Shown: positions 42,250-51,752, counted from the stretch's first letter. The stretch: DNA of 64,000 bases from DATBDN01 sp963715995 (GCA_963715995.1 OY970283.1:372001-436000), one strand, 5' to 3'. Made by a program: numbers and translations. Notes: generated by a model not told the origin, from the letters alone.

Positions 42250-42277
42250 TTTTTTCGAGAGTTTTTTGCCGCTTTTT
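42250..42277. promoter_or_regulatory. Array of three T/A tracts
   Basis: Runs of 6, 6 and 5 T on the plus strand begin at 42250, 42262 and 42273, an unusual A/T cluster in about 70% GC DNA. They lie between the dcd stop and the zinc-ribbon start, both on the minus strand. They could be an UP-like element for the zinc-ribbon promoter or part of a dcd terminator (CCGC-AAAAA-GCGG). Confidence 0.35.
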
Positions 42278-42286
42278 GCGGGAGAT

Positions 42287-42865
42287 TCAGGCCCGGTAGC
42301 GCGACTCGGTCGCTTCGACCTGGCCGTAGTAGTGCGAGCCGAGGTCTGGGTGCCCGTACGGGCGCTCCGCGGGGCGGTCGAGAGCCATGAACGAGAGCTG
42401 ACAGATCGGCAGCCCGGGCCGCAGCACGATCGGCACCGAGTTGAAGTTGGCGATCTCCAGCGTGAGCGTGCCCTTGAAGCCCGGGTCCACGAAGCCGGCG
42501 GTGGCGTGGACGACGAGGCCGAGGCGGCCGATCGAGCTCTTCCCCTCGATCCGGCAGACCACGTCGTCGGGGATCTCCACGTGCTCGTGAGTCCGGCCGA
42601 GCACGAACTCACCGGGGTGGATCACGAACTCGCCCCCGTCCTCGACCTCCACGTGCTCGGTCAGGTCGCGCGGGGGGTTGCCCAGGTCGATCGACTGGAT
42701 CCGGTGGTTGTGGAAGACCCGGAACGAGCTTCCGAGGTGGATGTCGATGCTCGCCGGCTGGATCATCGCCGGATCGAACGGCTCGATCACGATCCGCCCG
42801 GCGTCGATCAGCTCGCGGATCGTGGCGTCGGAGAGGACCGAGGAAGGTTGCAGATCGGCGGTCAC
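42287..42865 (-). CDS. dcd: dCTP deaminase
   Basis: 192 residues. Trimeric enzyme of pyrimidine deoxynucleotide supply: IQPASIDIHLGSSFRVF, GRTHEHVEIPDDVV, GKSSIGRLGLVVHATAGFVD (catalytic Glu region and the bifunctional-type HATAG), GTLTLEIANF and CQLSFM. Some actinobacterial members also cleave dUTP; which activity this one has is not decidable here. GTG start, with a TAGAGT -10 element 12 bases upstream. Confidence 0.93.
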   Translation of the reverse strand: MTADLQPSSVLSDATIRELIDAGRIVIEPFDPAMIQPASIDIHLGSSFRVFHNHRIQSIDLGNPPRDLTEHVEVEDGGEFVIHPGEFVLGRTHEHVEIPDDVVCRIEGKSSIGRLGLVVHATAGFVDPGFKGTLTLEIANFNSVPIVLRPGLPICQLSFMALDRPAERPYGHPDLGSHYYGQVEATESRYRA

Positions 42866-42877
42866 GGCGGCCCGTTC

Positions 42878-42883
42878 ACTCTA
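42878..42883 (-). promoter_or_regulatory. -10 element TAGAGT of dcd
   Basis: On the minus strand TAGAGT ends 12 bases before the dcd GTG. It shares two bases with the divergent TACGAT of tatA, so the two promoters overlap. Confidence 0.5.
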
Positions 42884-42887
42884 CGAT
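42882..42887 (+). promoter_or_regulatory. -10 element TACGAT of tatA
   Basis: TACGAT ends 6 bases before the tatA ATG and overlaps the divergent dcd -10 element. No Shine-Dalgarno sequence lies between. Confidence 0.55.
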
Positions 42888-42893
42888 GAGTAC

Positions 42894-43106
42894 ATGCCGA
42901 ACATCGGCCCACTCGAGCTGATCATCGTCCTCGTCATCGTCCTCGTGATCTTCGGACCAAAGCGCCTGCCCGGCCTGGGGCGCTCGCTCGGAAGCGGGAT
43001 GCGCGAGTTCAAGGACTCCGTGACCGGCAAGGACAAGGACGAGGAACGAGAGCAGCTGGAGGCTGACGCGCGCGCCCATGGCGAAGCTGAAGCCCGTCAG
43101 TCATGA
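42894..43106 (+). CDS. tatA: Twin-arginine translocase subunit TatA
   Basis: 70 residues. One N-terminal transmembrane helix (about residues 7-19), the hinge FGPKRLPGLGRSLGSG, then an amphipathic helix and an acidic tail, the standard TatA plan. It oligomerises to form the Tat pore and overlaps tatC by 29 bases. No separate TatB gene is seen nearby. Confidence 0.93.
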   Translation: MPNIGPLELIIVLVIVLVIFGPKRLPGLGRSLGSGMREFKDSVTGKDKDEEREQLEADARAHGEAEARQS

Positions 43107-43842
43107 CGACCAGCTGACGGTCGTCGAGCACCTCGACGAGCTGCGCACGCGGATCGTCGTATCGCTCACGGCCTTCGGGGTCGCGCTCGCTCTCTGCTTC
43201 TGGCAGAACCACCAGCTCCTGCACTGGCTCAACAAGCCGCTGCACGGCAAGCAGCCGATCACGCTCGGCGTTGCGGAGGCGTTCACCACCACGCTGACCG
43301 TGACCGCCTATGCGGCGCTGGTCATCTCGCTGCCCGTCGTGCTCTACCAGCTCTACGCCTACGTGCTGCCGGCCTTTACGCCCACGGAGGCCCGCGTCGC
43401 GCGGCCGCTGCTGCTCCTGATCCCGGTGCTGTTCGCCGGCGGCGCGCTGTTCGGCTACTTCCTGGTCGTGCCGGCCGCCACGAAGTTCCTCCTCCACTTC
43501 AACTCGGACGAGTTCAACACCCAGATCCGCGCGCGTGACTACTACTACTTCGTCACGACGACGATGCTGGCCTGCGGCGGCGTCTTCCAGATGCCTGTCG
43601 TGATCCTGGCCGCGACCCGCCTGGGCATCACCAGCGCCGAGAAGCTGCGCCGCAACCGCCGCTACGCGATCCTCGTCTGCACGATCGTCGGCGCCGCCCT
43701 GCCGGGGGTCGACCCGGTCTCGATGATCCTCGAGACCATCCCTCTGATCCTGCTGTTCGAGCTGAGTATCCTGCTCGCACGATTCTTCGGACGCCCGTCG
43801 GCGGAAGCCGCCGAGCGCCTGGCATCGGCCGAGGGATCGTGA
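43078..43842 (+). CDS. tatC: Twin-arginine translocase subunit TatC
   Basis: 254 residues with six membrane helices. VVEHLDELRTRI at the N-terminus carries the conserved Glu for signal-peptide binding, followed by LYQLYAYVLPAFTPTE and YYYFVTT before a later FQMPVVIL. It is the receptor of the Tat pathway, which likely exports the Rieske protein at 37919. Confidence 0.95.
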   Translation: MAKLKPVSHDDQLTVVEHLDELRTRIVVSLTAFGVALALCFWQNHQLLHWLNKPLHGKQPITLGVAEAFTTTLTVTAYAALVISLPVVLYQLYAYVLPAFTPTEARVARPLLLLIPVLFAGGALFGYFLVVPAATKFLLHFNSDEFNTQIRARDYYYFVTTTMLACGGVFQMPVVILAATRLGITSAEKLRRNRRYAILVCTIVGAALPGVDPVSMILETIPLILLFELSILLARFFGRPSAEAAERLASAEGS

Positions 43843-43849
43843 CCGCGAG

Positions 43850-44539
43850 ATGATCTTCGACCTCCAAGGCAAACGCCGCCGCCTGGTCCAGGCGACCTAC
43901 CTGATCCTCGCCGTCCTCATGGGCGGCGGGCTGGTCCTGTTCGGAGTCGGCTCGGGCAGCATCTCGGGCGGCCTCTTCGATGCCATCACCGGCAACAACT
44001 CGAACAGCGGCGGAGCCGTCAACTCGACCGTGAACAACCGCATCAAGCGCGACCAGAAGGCGCTGAAGCTGAACCCGAAGAACCAGGCGGCGCTGGCAGA
44101 CCTGATCCGCTCGCACTACCAGCTGGCGACCGACGATGCCGACGCGAACACGGGCGCCTTCGGCGACCAGGGCAAGCAGCAGCTGGCCCAGGCGGGCACG
44201 GCCTGGAAGCGCTACATCGCAGTGACCCCGAAGCCCAGCGACTCGCTCGCGAGCCTGATGCTCCAGGCCTACGGGTCCCAGGGGCTGAACAAACCCGCCG
44301 ATGCGGCGACCGCAGCGGAGTTGATCGCCGGCGTGCGGCCGAGCGCCCAGGCCTACCTGACGCTTGCGACCTACGCGGCCCAGGCCGGCCAGACGCGCAA
44401 GGCCGAGCTCGCCGGACAGAAGGCGATCGACCTCGCGCCGAAGGCCCAGAAGAAGCTCGTACGTCAGCAGGTGAACGCGGCGAAGGTCAACGGTGGCTTC
44501 GCCTCGCAGGGAACCGGCACGAGCACGTCGGGCGGCTGA
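43850..44539 (+). CDS. Membrane-anchored TPR-like protein
   Basis: 229 residues. A cytoplasmic basic start, one helix (about residues 15-38), a Gly/Ser/Asn-rich linker, then helical pairs resembling tetratricopeptide repeats (KALKLNPKNQAALADLIR and AGQTRKAELAGQKAIDLAP). It follows tatC by 7 bases. It is probably a protein-interaction scaffold at the membrane; the partner is unknown. Confidence 0.75.
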   Translation: MIFDLQGKRRRLVQATYLILAVLMGGGLVLFGVGSGSISGGLFDAITGNNSNSGGAVNSTVNNRIKRDQKALKLNPKNQAALADLIRSHYQLATDDADANTGAFGDQGKQQLAQAGTAWKRYIAVTPKPSDSLASLMLQAYGSQGLNKPADAATAAELIAGVRPSAQAYLTLATYAAQAGQTRKAELAGQKAIDLAPKAQKKLVRQQVNAAKVNGGFASQGTGTSTSGG

Positions 44540-44616
44540 CCACATCCAGGCCTGCATTCGCTACGTTTCCGGGACTCCCGGCCGACGGAGCGGGCCAAGC
44601 TAGACAGAGGAGGCAC

Positions 44617-44979
44617 GTGAACTTCAGCATCCAGGATCAAGAGATCGACGCCGACACGCACGTGATCGAACTCGGCGGCGAGGTCGACCTCTACACCGCG
44701 CCCGAGTTCAAGGAGCGCATGGTCCAGGTCATCGAGCAGGGCAAGAAGCAGGTCGTGGTCGACCTGTCGAAGGCCACCTTCATCGACTCGACCACGCTCG
44801 GCGTGCTGGTCGGCGGCGTCAAGCGCCTGCGCCCGGCCGGCGGCTCGCTGGCGATCGTCTGCGCCGACCAGAACATCTGCAAGATCTTCGAGATCACAGG
44901 GCTCGACCGCGTCTTCCCGATTCACGGGAGCCGCGACGAGGCACTGGCGGCCATGGCCAGCGGCGCCGAGAGCTCGTAA
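44617..44979 (+). CDS. STAS-domain anti-sigma factor antagonist
   Basis: 120 residues. SpoIIAA/RsbV-like: LGGEVDLYTAPEFKERM, then VVVDLSKATFIDSTTLGVLVG, in which the Ser of FIDST is the usual phosphorylation site. Such proteins release sigma factors by binding an RsbW-type kinase. No partner gene is adjacent; a degenerate RsbW-like gene is at 62974. A TAGACA hexamer lies 10 bases before the GTG and an AGGAGG only 3 bases before it, so both leaderless and led initiation are possible. Confidence 0.9.
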   Translation: MNFSIQDQEIDADTHVIELGGEVDLYTAPEFKERMVQVIEQGKKQVVVDLSKATFIDSTTLGVLVGGVKRLRPAGGSLAIVCADQNICKIFEITGLDRVFPIHGSRDEALAAMASGAESS

Positions 44980-44988
44980 CCGGGCCTC

Positions 44989-44994
44989 TATCCT
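44989..44994 (+). promoter_or_regulatory. -10 element TATCCT of tRNA-Lys
   Basis: TATCCT lies 13 bases upstream of the mature tRNA-Lys 5' end. Confidence 0.45.
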
Positions 44995-45007
44995 TGCGGA
45001 CCGTCCC

Positions 45008-46396
<1,389 letters not shown>

Positions 46397-46400
<4 letters not shown>

Positions 46401-46645
46401 GCGGAGGCGTCTATCAGAGCGAGCTTCTCGCTGCGGGGCAGCGCCTTGATCCGCGCCTCCTCACGCAGCGCGGCCGACCGATCCGTCGCCGGAACCAGCA
46501 GCGCGTATTCGACCGGCAACCGCCGCCGCGTGTAGCGGCTCGCGCTGCCCGCGTTGTGCTGGCGCAGGCGCCGCTCCGGGTCGGTCGTCCAGCCGCAGTA
46601 GAGCGAGCCGTCGGCGCAGCGCAGCAGGTAGACGTATGCCACCCG
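46397..46645 (-). CDS. GIY-YIG domain nuclease (UPF0213/YhbQ-like)
   Basis: 82 residues from GTG. The VYLLRCADGSLYCGWT strand-loop-strand corresponds to the GIY-YIG core, with ERRLRQHNAG (conserved Arg and HN) and an ALRREARIK-like helix (ALREEARIKALPR). It is a small stand-alone member of the YhbQ-type group, of uncertain cellular role. It is the first gene of a two-gene unit with the membrane protein. Confidence 0.88.
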
Positions 46646-46751
46646 CACAGCTTCGCGCAGCCGCAGGCGTCTCCTGTCGCGGCGCAAGCACCAGGCGAAT
46701 CCCGATTGCATCGGTGACGGCGACCAAGGTCGTCACGCAAGCCGCGCCGTC

Positions 46752-46757
46752 TAGGCT
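46752..46757 (+). promoter_or_regulatory. -10 element TAGGCT of the class IV aminotransferase gene
   Basis: TAGGCT ends 6 bases before ATG 46764 with no Shine-Dalgarno sequence, suggesting a leaderless mRNA. Confidence 0.5.
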
Positions 46758-46763
46758 CCCGGC

Positions 46764-47570
46764 ATGGCCGAGCTGGCAAGCCTCGACGGCACAGTCGCGC
46801 CCGCTGAGGCGACCTACATCCCCGCGACCGACGACGGGTTGCTGCGCGGCGACGGCGTGTTCGAGGTGATCCGCGTCTACGACGGCGCGCCGTTCGCGCT
46901 CGCCGAGCACCTGGAGCGCATGGAGCGCTCGGCGGCGAACCTGCGGCTGGAGCTCCCGCCGATCGAGCTCGTGCGCGAGGAGACGCTCGCGCTGCTCGCG
47001 GAGCGAGGCGAGGCGTTCGACGGGATGGTCCGGCTGGTCATCACGCGCGGTGGCCGGCGCCTGTTCCTGACCGAGCAGCTGCCGGCGTCATCAGCGAACG
47101 CGACGATCAGCCTCGGCGTCGTCACCTACTCGCCCACGCGCGTGCTCGACAACATCAAGTCGCTCTCTTACGGCGGGAACATGCTCGCCGGCCGCCTCGC
47201 ACGCGAGCGCGGCTTCGACGAGGCGCTGCTCGTCACGCCGCACGGCCGCGTGCTGGAGGCGCCCACGTCGTCGCTCTTCTGGGTCGACCAGGCCGGCGTG
47301 CTGTGTACGCCGCCGCTCGACGAGCACATCCTGGCGTCGATCACGCGCGAGCGCGTGCTGCGGCTCTGCGAGGTCGAGGAGCGCTCGGCGACGCTGGACG
47401 ACGTGCTGGCCGCCGCCGAGGTCTTCCTGGCGTCGACCACGCGCGAGGTGCAGGCGGTGGCGCTGATCGAGGAGACGGAGCTGCCGGCCGCGCCCCGTGA
47501 GCAGACGCGCGCCGCCGCGGCGGCACTGCGTGAGCACATCGAGCAGGAGCTTCAGGCGGTCAGGACGTAG
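46764..47570 (+). CDS. Class IV aminotransferase (branched-chain aminotransferase / aminodeoxychorismate lyase family)
   Basis: 268 residues. A fold-type IV PLP enzyme: DDGLLRGDGVFEVIRVYDG near the start, IKSLSYGGNMLAGR with the likely PLP lysine, EALLVTPHGRVLEAPTSSLFW, and a late STTREVQAV. The sequence alone does not separate IlvE, PabC and D-amino-acid transaminase. The first of these would supply branched-chain amino acids and the second p-aminobenzoate. Confidence 0.88.
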   Translation: MAELASLDGTVAPAEATYIPATDDGLLRGDGVFEVIRVYDGAPFALAEHLERMERSAANLRLELPPIELVREETLALLAERGEAFDGMVRLVITRGGRRLFLTEQLPASSANATISLGVVTYSPTRVLDNIKSLSYGGNMLAGRLARERGFDEALLVTPHGRVLEAPTSSLFWVDQAGVLCTPPLDEHILASITRERVLRLCEVEERSATLDDVLAAAEVFLASTTREVQAVALIEETELPAAPREQTRAAAAALREHIEQELQAVRT

Positions 47571-47661
47571 GCCGCGAGCGCTGATCCCCGTCGACCTGGT
47601 AGGTGATGTACCACGCCAGGTGGGACACCTTGCCCCAGGCCTTCCCGAGCAACCGTCGCAT
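47560..47661 (-). CDS. Probable small ORF, 33 residues
   Basis: Reads MRRLLGKAWGKVSHLAW then YITYQVDGDQRSRPTS. A basic amphipathic N-terminal half is followed by an aromatic centre. It is preceded on its own strand by a canonical -10 hexamer TATTCT only 8 bases before the ATG, the same leaderless layout as the established genes here. The last 11 bases overlap the end of the class IV aminotransferase gene. It is divergent from wecB. Function is unknown, and it may be a membrane-associated microprotein. Confidence 0.45.
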   Translation of the reverse strand: MRRLLGKAWGKVSHLAWYITYQVDGDQRSRPTS

Positions 47662-47669
47662 TGGTTCGA

Positions 47670-47675
47670 AGAATA
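47670..47675 (-). promoter_or_regulatory. -10 element TATTCT of the 33-residue ORF
   Basis: On the minus strand TATTCT ends 8 bases before ATG 47661, in an A/T-rich patch (about 47662-47700) shared with the divergent wecB promoter. Confidence 0.45.
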
Positions 47676-47703
47676 GACCTTTACCGTTCTAAATGACACA
47701 GCG

Positions 47704-48775
47704 TTGATAGCGACCGTAGTCGGGAACAGACCCCAGTTCGTGAAGGCGGCCGCCGTCTCACACAAGCTGCGCGAGGACGGCGAGGAGCTGCTGATCCACA
47801 CCGGGCAGCACTACGACGACGAGCTGAGCCGGATCTTCTTCGACGAGCTCGGGATCCCGGCCCCCGACCGGCAGCTGGACATCCACGACGGCACCAACAC
47901 CGAGCAGACCGCGCGCATGCTTGCGGCGCTCTCGCCGCTGTTCGCCGAGCTGCGCCCCGACGTCGTCCTCGTCTACGGCGATACCAACTCGACACTGGCG
48001 GGGGCGCTCGCCGCGGCGCAGATGCGCATCCCGGTCGCCCACGTGGAGGCCGGCATGCGCTCGTTCGACCAAACCATGCCGGAGGAGCTCAACCGGCGCT
48101 TGGCCGACCACGCCAGCGACCTGCTGTTCTGCTCCACGCCGACGGCGGTCGCCAACCTGGCGCACGAGGGCGTCCGCGAGGGCGTGCATCTGGTCGGCGA
48201 CGTGATGGCCGACCTGGCGCTGGCGTTCCTGCCGGTGGCGGAGGAGCGCTCGACGGCGCTGGCCGAATACGGCGTCGAACCCGGCGGCTATCTGCTGATG
48301 ACGGTGCACCGCGCCGGCAACGTGGACGTGCCCGAGCGGCTCGAGAAGGTGGTCGAGCTGGCCGAGCAGCTGCCGCTGCCCGCCGTCTTCCCGGTCCACC
48401 CGCGCACGCGCGCGCGGCTGCGCGCGGCCGGCCTCGAGGAGCGGCTGGAGCGCGCGGTGAAGGTGACGCCGCCGATCGGGTACCTGGACTTCCTGAAGCT
48501 GGGCGCCCACGCGAAGGCGATCCTCACGGACTCAGGCGGGGTGCAGAAGGAGGCGTACCTGCTCGGAGTGCCCTGTGTGACGCTGCGCGAGAACACCGAG
48601 TGGGTCGAAGACGATCAAGCTGGGCTGGAACGTGCTCGTAGGCCTCGATGCGGGCGCCGCGCTCGGCGCTCTCATGCGCCCGCCGCCTGCCGGCGAGCGC
48701 CCCGAGCTCTACGGCGGCGGGCATGCGGCGGAGCGGATTTGCGACGTTCTGCGCGCCTACACTCACTCGCCATGA
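47704..48775 (+). CDS. wecB: UDP-N-acetylglucosamine 2-epimerase (WecB-like), frameshifted
   Basis: Non-hydrolysing epimerase interconverting UDP-GlcNAc and UDP-ManNAc (or a WbpI-type derivative). It has TVVGNRPQFVKAA, the HTGQHYDDELS loop, YGDTNSTLAGALAA, HVEAGMRSFD, VHPRTR and SGGVQKEAYLLG. Near 48608 the strand reads GTCGAAGACGATC. Dropping one A gives WVETIKLGWNVLVG and an ORF ending at 48775 that overlaps the next ATG as ATGA (about 356 residues), which supports the corrected frame. Uncorrected, it runs on into the dehydrogenase. TTG start, preceded by a four-codon ORF (ATG 47693) that ends TTGA. Confidence 0.88.
48758..48763 (+). promoter_or_regulatory. -10 element TACACT of the nucleotide-sugar dehydrogenase gene
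   Basis: TACACT ends 8 bases before ATG 48772. The gene is also coupled to wecB by ATGA, so this may be an internal promoter. Confidence 0.35.
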
Positions 48776-50022
48776 AGGTCGGAGTCATCGGAATGGGCTA
48801 CGTGGGGCTGCCCTTGGCGGTCGCGTTCGCCGAGGCCGGGCACGAGGTCTGGGGCGTCGAGGTCGACCCCGGGCGCGTGGCCGCGCTCGAGCGCGGCGAC
48901 TCCTACGTGGAGGACATTCCGAACGAGCGGCTCCAGGCCGTCCGCGAGCTGATCCACCCGACCAGCCGCTACGCCGACCTGTCCCAGGTCGACGCGGCGA
49001 TCATCGCGGTGCCCACGCCGCTCACCCGGAATCGCGAGCCGGACCTCTCACCGCTCGAGGACGCCGCCGCGCGGCTCGGCGAGGTGCTCCAGGAGGGGCA
49101 GCTCGTGGTACTCGAGTCGACCACCTATCCCGGCACCACGCGCGACAAGCTCGTCCCGATGCTCGAGGAGCGCTCCGGGCTCAAGGGGGGCGAGGCGTTC
49201 AACGTCGCCTTCTCCCCGGAGCGCGTGGATCCCGGCCGCACCGACTACACGCTGCGCAACACGCCGAAGATCGTCGGAGGCCTCACGCCCGCGTGCCTCG
49301 AGCGCGCCCTCGCGCTCTACCGCGAGATCTGTGACGAGCTCGTGCCGGTCTCCGCGCCCGAGCCCGCCGAGCTTGCGAAGCTGCTCGAGAACGTCTTCCG
49401 CTCGGTCAACATCGCGATGGTCAACGAGCTCGCCATGCTCTGCGACCGGATGGGGATCGACATCTGGGAGGTGGTCGATGCGGCGTCGACCAAGCCCTAC
49501 GGCTTCATGCGCTTCGACCCGGGGCCCGGGATGGGCGGCCACTGCCTGCCCGTCGACCCGTTCTACCTCGCCTGGAAGGCGCGCGAGTACGACGTGCCCA
49601 CCGAGTTCATCGAGCTCGCCGGCGAGGTCAACCAGGCGATGCCGTACTTCTGCGCCGACAAGGTCGCCGGCGCGCTGAACGAGCATTCGAAGCCTGTGCG
49701 CGGGTCGCGCATCGTCGTCATCGGCGTGGCCTACAAGGCGGGCGTGGGCGACCTGCGCGAGTCGCCTGGCCTCAAGATCCTGCGCATCCTGCGCGGGCGC
49801 GGCGCGGACGTGGTGTTCCACGACGACTACGTCGGGGAGCTCCAGGAGTTCGGCCTGGCCTCGGAGTCACTCGACGATGCGCTGCGCGGCGCCGATTGCG
49901 CGGTGATCGTCACGGCACATCCCGAGCTCGACGTCGAGCGGGTCGTGCGCGACTCGCCGCTCGTGGTCGACTTCCGCGGCGTCACGCGCGGCATCGAGGC
50001 CGCCAACCTGGTCCGCCTGTGA
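48772..50022 (+). CDS. UDP-sugar 6-dehydrogenase (WecC/WbpA-like)
   Basis: 416 residues. Oxidises a UDP-N-acetylhexosamine to the uronic acid using NAD. The Rossmann loop is VIGMGYVGLPLAVAF, then VPTPLT, STTYPGTT, FSPERVDPG, and GPGMGGHCLPVDPFYLAWKA with the catalytic cysteine. The C-terminal domain has VIGVAYKAGVGDLRESP. The PFYLAWKA form is more like UDP-GlcNAc/UDP-ManNAc dehydrogenases than UDP-glucose dehydrogenases. It acts with the epimerase upstream. Confidence 0.92.
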   Translation: MKVGVIGMGYVGLPLAVAFAEAGHEVWGVEVDPGRVAALERGDSYVEDIPNERLQAVRELIHPTSRYADLSQVDAAIIAVPTPLTRNREPDLSPLEDAAARLGEVLQEGQLVVLESTTYPGTTRDKLVPMLEERSGLKGGEAFNVAFSPERVDPGRTDYTLRNTPKIVGGLTPACLERALALYREICDELVPVSAPEPAELAKLLENVFRSVNIAMVNELAMLCDRMGIDIWEVVDAASTKPYGFMRFDPGPGMGGHCLPVDPFYLAWKAREYDVPTEFIELAGEVNQAMPYFCADKVAGALNEHSKPVRGSRIVVIGVAYKAGVGDLRESPGLKILRILRGRGADVVFHDDYVGELQEFGLASESLDDALRGADCAVIVTAHPELDVERVVRDSPLVVDFRGVTRGIEAANLVRL

Positions 50023-51020
50023 GCGCGGTACAGGTCGGGGTGCTGGGCCTCGGCTACTGGGGGCCGAACCTGGCACGCAACTTCGATCGGCTCGCCGAGA
50101 CCGACCTGCGCTGGATCTGCGACGCGTCGGAGGAGCAGCGCGAGCGCTGGGCGCCGCAGTTTCCCTCTACGCGGGTCAGCGCTGACCTTGCCGAGCTGCT
50201 CGCCGACGACGAGCTCGACGCCGTTGTCATCGCCGCCCCGGTTCCGTTTCACGCCGACCTCGCGGTGCAAGTGCTGGAGGCGGGCAAGCACTGCTTCGTG
50301 GAGAAGCCGCTGGCGCAGTCGGTGGCCGACGCCGAGCGCGTGGTTGAGGCCGCCGAAGCCGCCGGCAAGGTGCTGATGGTCGGGCACCTGCTCGAGTACC
50401 ACCCGGGCTTGCGCAAGCTCAAGGAGGTGGCCGACTCGGGGCAGCTCGGCGACATTCGCTACATCTATGGCAACCGCCTGAACCTGGGCAAGCTGCGGCC
50501 GGACGAGAACGCGCTGTGGTCGCTCGGCGCCCACGACGTGTCGGTGCTGCTGGCGCTGGCCGATCAGGAGCCCGACGAGTTGCACGCCTTCGGCGAGAGC
50601 TACATGAACCGCCCGGTCGAGGACGTCGTGTTCTGCTACCTGCGCTTCCCGTCGGGGCTGATGGCGCACCTGCACCTGTCGTGGCTCGACCCGCACAAGG
50701 AGCGCCGCCTCACGATCGTCGGCGAGGACAAGATGGCCACCTTCGACGACATGGCGAACGAGCAGAAGCTCGTGATCTACGACAAGGGCTTCGACCAGGA
50801 CTACAGCTCGTACGGCGAGTACATCGCGCGCTCGGGCGACGTCTGGAGCCCACGTGTGTCGAACGAGGAGCCGCTGCGGATCGAGTGCCGCCACTTCGCC
50901 GAGTGCATCCGCGACGGGCGCACCCCGGTCTCCGATGGCCACAGCGGCCTGCGCGTGGTGAAGGTGCTGGAGGGCCTCCAGCAGTCGCTCGAGGGAAACA
51001 CCCGTGCTGCGGGCGTCTGA
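50019..51020 (+). CDS. Gfo/Idh/MocA-family oxidoreductase
   Basis: 333 residues from a GTG that overlaps the previous stop. An N-terminal Rossmann fold (VLGLGYWGPNLARNF) is followed by FVEKPLAQSVADAE with the conserved Glu-Lys-Pro. The alpha/beta C-terminal domain carries GAHDVSVLL. WbpB-type enzymes in this family oxidise the 3-position of UDP-GlcNAcA; the operon context makes such a role likely but unproven. Confidence 0.88.
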   Translation: MSAVQVGVLGLGYWGPNLARNFDRLAETDLRWICDASEEQRERWAPQFPSTRVSADLAELLADDELDAVVIAAPVPFHADLAVQVLEAGKHCFVEKPLAQSVADAERVVEAAEAAGKVLMVGHLLEYHPGLRKLKEVADSGQLGDIRYIYGNRLNLGKLRPDENALWSLGAHDVSVLLALADQEPDELHAFGESYMNRPVEDVVFCYLRFPSGLMAHLHLSWLDPHKERRLTIVGEDKMATFDDMANEQKLVIYDKGFDQDYSSYGEYIARSGDVWSPRVSNEEPLRIECRHFAECIRDGRTPVSDGHSGLRVVKVLEGLQQSLEGNTRAAGV

Positions 51021-51717
51021 CCGCGCGCCGGGGCTTGTCCTGGACGACGACGTCGTCCTCCCGCATGACATCGAGATTGGCGCGAACGTGGTCATCCACG
51101 CGGGCGCCGAGTTCGGTGCCGCCGTGCGGATCCAGGACGGCGCGATCGTCGGCAAGGCCGTCGTGCTCGGCCGCCACTCACGTGCGAGCGCAGGGGAGCC
51201 CGCGGCCACGCTGATCGGCGACGAGGCCACGATCGCCGCGCAGGCTGTGGTGGTGGCTGGGGCCTCGATCGGCGCCGGTGCCTTCGTCGGCGACCAGTCA
51301 CACGTGCGCGAGCGGGCGCAGGTCGGCGCCGGTGCGGCCGTCGGGCGCGGCAGCGCAATCGACAACGACGTCGTCATCGGCGAGCGTGTGCGGATCCAGA
51401 CCGGCTGCTACATCACGGCGTACTCGGTGGTGGAGGACGACGTCTTCATCGGCCCCGGTGTCTTCACCTACAACGACAACTCGATGGGGCGTCACCCGCG
51501 CGACGAGGCACTCGCCGGCGTCACGCTGCGGCGCGCGTCACGGATCGGCGGCGGCGTGCGGATCCTGCCGGGCATCGAGGTCGGCGAGGAGGCATTCGTG
51601 GCCACCGGGGCGGTCGTCACCCGTGCCGTTCCAGCGCGCACGCTCGTGATGGGGGTCCCGGCGCGTCACGTGCGCGACATCAGCCCCGAGGAGCTGATCG
51701 AGAACTGGCGGCGCTGA
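51004..51717 (+). CDS. Left-handed beta-helix acyltransferase (WbpD-like)
   Basis: 237 residues. Hexapeptide repeats (I/V-G-x-x-x-x type) run through most of the protein: IEIGANVVIHAGAEFG, VIGERVRIQTGCYI and VFIGPGVFTYNDN, ending VMGVPARHVRDI. It probably N-acetylates a UDP-amino sugar made by its neighbours, as WbpD does. GTG 51004 overlaps the oxidoreductase gene by 17 bases. The aminotransferase (WbpE) expected for a 3-amino sugar is not in this window. Confidence 0.88.
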   Translation: MLRASDRAPGLVLDDDVVLPHDIEIGANVVIHAGAEFGAAVRIQDGAIVGKAVVLGRHSRASAGEPAATLIGDEATIAAQAVVVAGASIGAGAFVGDQSHVRERAQVGAGAAVGRGSAIDNDVVIGERVRIQTGCYITAYSVVEDDVFIGPGVFTYNDNSMGRHPRDEALAGVTLRRASRIGGGVRILPGIEVGEEAFVATGAVVTRAVPARTLVMGVPARHVRDISPEELIENWRR

Positions 51718-51752
51718 CGCTGCCGCATCGGCGTCGCTCGCGCTGGACGCCC

